64,000 bases of DNA, from the NCBI GenBank assembly GCA_902617525.1, contig CACMWW010000001.1, positions 1 to 64,000 on the forward strand, in the 5' to 3' direction. The position numbers and the translations under genes are program-made. The notes under the pieces were generated by a model. That model was given only the letters and a program-made list of their open reading frames with translations, was not told the DNA's origin and did not search any database. Shown in pieces: positions 62,674 through 64,000 of the stretch. The number at the start of each line of letters is the position of its first letter. Position 1 is the stretch's first letter. The DNA comes from an uncultured Pelagibacteraceae bacterium. GTDB lineage: Bacteria > Pseudomonadota > Alphaproteobacteria > Pelagibacterales > AG-422-B15.

Positions 62674-63680
62674 CTGATTTTAAAGAATTCATTCAATTAG
62701 CTTACGAAGATAATTTAGATTTAAAATCCACTAAAAAGGCCTTTATGCAAATCATGAATGGTGAAATAAGTGAGATACAAATAAGCTCCTTTATTTCATT
62801 ACTCCAAAAGTCTGGCGTTAAATCACATCATGTAATTGCTGCTTTAGAAGTAATGAGAAAAAAAATGCTTTCGATCAATGCCCCATTAAACACAATGGAT
62901 ACATGCGGAACGGGAGGTGATGGAAAAAATAGCTTAAATATCTCAACAGCAACAGCTTTTGTTTTGGCGGCCTCTGGTATACCAATAGCTAAACATGGAA
63001 ATCGAGCACTAACATCAAAATGTGGTTCAGCTGATGTTTTAAAAGCATTGAATATAAATGTCGATATGGAAACTTCTAAATTAGAAGATTGTCTCAGAAA
63101 TACTGGAATATGCTTTATGTTTGCCCCAAATCACCATCCCGCCATGAGACACGTTGCTCATGTGAGACAATTACTTGGATTCCGCACTATATTTAATATG
63201 TTGGGTCCTTTGCTAAATCCAGCAAATGTTAGTAATCAAATAGTTGGTGTTTATTCAAAAGAAGTTTTTAATATTTATAAGGACGTTTTTGAAAAAGAAG
63301 ATAAGAATGTTTGCCTAATTGCTGGTCATGATGGGAACGATGAAATATCTCTCAGTGGTATTAATTTAATTTTCACAAATAAAAACGGCATTATGCAGTT
63401 TGATCCTAAAATGCTTGACTGCCCAACAATGATAAATGATGAAATAAAAGGAAGTGATGCAATGTTTAATGCTGATCGTATAATTGAAATTTTTAAAGGT
63501 AAAAAAGATACTTTTTATAATACTGTTTGTGCAAATGCAGCATTTGGTATTCTCATAAATCAATCTGAAGATTTCAATGAAAAAAATATTTTAAAAGCTT
63601 TTAATGAAGTTCAATTAATTATTGAAAGTGGAGAACCTTTGAGAATTATTGATCAGTTGTCTAAATTTACAAATTTATAA
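62670..63680 (+). CDS. trpD: anthranilate phosphoribosyltransferase
   Basis: Transfers phosphoribose to anthranilate (336 aa). MDTCGTGGDGKNSLNISTATAFVLAASGIPIAKHGNRALTSKCGSADVLKAL carries the PRPP and anthranilate sites split across the motif; MFAPNHHPAMRHVAHVRQLLGFRTIFNMLGPLLNPA follows. The track's 62589 start reads through trpG in another frame; the Met of MTDFKEF at 62670, overlapping the trpG stop as ATGA, is right. Confidence 0.95.
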   Translation: MTDFKEFIQLAYEDNLDLKSTKKAFMQIMNGEISEIQISSFISLLQKSGVKSHHVIAALEVMRKKMLSINAPLNTMDTCGTGGDGKNSLNISTATAFVLAASGIPIAKHGNRALTSKCGSADVLKALNINVDMETSKLEDCLRNTGICFMFAPNHHPAMRHVAHVRQLLGFRTIFNMLGPLLNPANVSNQIVGVYSKEVFNIYKDVFEKEDKNVCLIAGHDGNDEISLSGINLIFTNKNGIMQFDPKMLDCPTMINDEIKGSDAMFNADRIIEIFKGKKDTFYNTVCANAAFGILINQSEDFNEKNILKAFNEVQLIIESGEPLRIIDQLSKFTNL

Positions 63681-64000
63681 TGTCGATATTAAAAGAAATA
63701 TATGAGTATAAAATTGATTTTGTTTCAAATCAAAAAAAAATAATTCCTCAATCAAAAATTGAAAATAAATTGAATATAAACAATATTAACTTTCCTTTCT
63801 TTGAAAAATTAAATCATCAAAATAGTCAAATTTCTATTATTGGAGAAATAAAAAAAGCCAGTCCCTCTTTAGGTAAATTTACTAGAGAGAATATAAATTT
63901 AATCGATTTTGCAAAGGCATATGAAGATAATAATATTTCGTGCATCTCAGTTTTGACAGACGAAAAATATTTTAATGGAAAAATTGAAGACTTAATTGAA
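63680..64000 (+). CDS. trpC: indole-3-glycerol phosphate synthase, 5' part
   Basis: Not in the ORF track because it runs off the window. It starts at ATG in TAATG, overlapping the trpD stop by one base, and stays open to the end (107 codons). Visible family motifs are ISIIGEIKKASPSLG (catalytic Lys region), FAKAYEDNNISCISVLTDEKYF and FNGKIEDL. It completes trpE-trpG-trpD-trpC in pathway order. Confidence 0.92.
   Translation, partial: MSILKEIYEYKIDFVSNQKKIIPQSKIENKLNINNINFPFFEKLNHQNSQISIIGEIKKASPSLGKFTRENINLIDFAKAYEDNNISCISVLTDEKYFNGKIEDLIE

Overview
The window is about 64 kb of low-GC, AT-rich bacterial chromosome with very short intergenic spacers and many ATGA/TAATG gene overlaps. Gene content and order point to a streamlined marine-type alphaproteobacterium. 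The diagnostic blocks are recG-sdhE-mfd, mltB-rlpA-dacA-tmk-holB-metG-tatD, ntrY-ntrX-trkA-hflX, a fused ispDF, and tpiA-secG-pyrG-kdsA-eno-ftsB-lipA divergent from ppiD-trpEGDC. I cannot name the genus. A SAR11/HIMB59/AEGEAN-169-like oceanic lineage is a guess from base composition, gene density and the phosphonate genes.

Region by region. 0-7 kb is a phosphonate island: a minus-strand ABC transporter (phnC, phnD, phnE, phnE), a divergent phnZ-like HD oxygenase gene coupled to a dual-specificity-phosphatase-like gene, and a convergent phnX (phosphonoacetaldehyde hydrolase). The usual partners PhnW and PhnY are not in the window. 7-14 kb is accessory: PNPOx-like and SDR enzymes, a VanZ-like protein, a hotdog thioesterase, two tandem MAPEG genes, an Mpo1/DUF962 gene, three tandem DUF998-like genes and an amidase. 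Between the thioesterase and the first MAPEG gene lies a complete minus-strand mini-gene absent from the ORF track: a strong Shine-Dalgarno, a 32-codon Cys-rich ORF and a rho-independent terminator. 14-21 kb holds DUF502, recG, sdhE, a drastically shortened mfd, an AMACR-type racemase gene and yajQ. 21-30 kb has a DMT exporter, a GMC oxidoreductase flanked by a 42-bp near-identical direct repeat, tRNA-Ser(UGA), small membrane proteins, a saccharopine-dehydrogenase-like gene, a PTA-like gene and a CBS/CGL reverse-transsulfuration pair.

30-37 kb is the cell wall and replication cluster (mltB, rlpA, dacA, tmk, holB, metG, tatD). 37-43 kb is a surface-polysaccharide block (DUF6165, GT9, a CgeB-like glycosyltransferase and a WbpE/WbpB/WbpD-like amino-sugar set). 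43-50 kb is hflX-dat-trkA-ntrX-ntrY on the minus strand. 50-52 kb is ispDF-pgpA-pncC. 52-59 kb is ratA-like, lipA, ftsB, eno, kdsA, pyrG, secG and tpiA. 59-64 kb is ppiD-trpE-trpG-trpD-trpC, with trpC running off the end.

Main points for a second look: (1) the hidden 32-aa Cys-rich mini-gene at 8.9 kb; (2) an Mfd reduced to D2-RID-translocase-D7; (3) hflX, whose conserved N-terminus is encoded upstream of its first ATG, so that it appears to start at an ATT codon behind a good Shine-Dalgarno; (4) the 42-bp repeat pair in front of the GMC oxidoreductase gene and a small orphan gene; (5) domain or motif losses in NtrY (PAS), NtrX (GAFTGA) and RlpA (active-site-motif Asp to Asn); (6) several single-helix microprotein ORFs. 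No CRISPR array, prophage, transposase or rRNA was seen.
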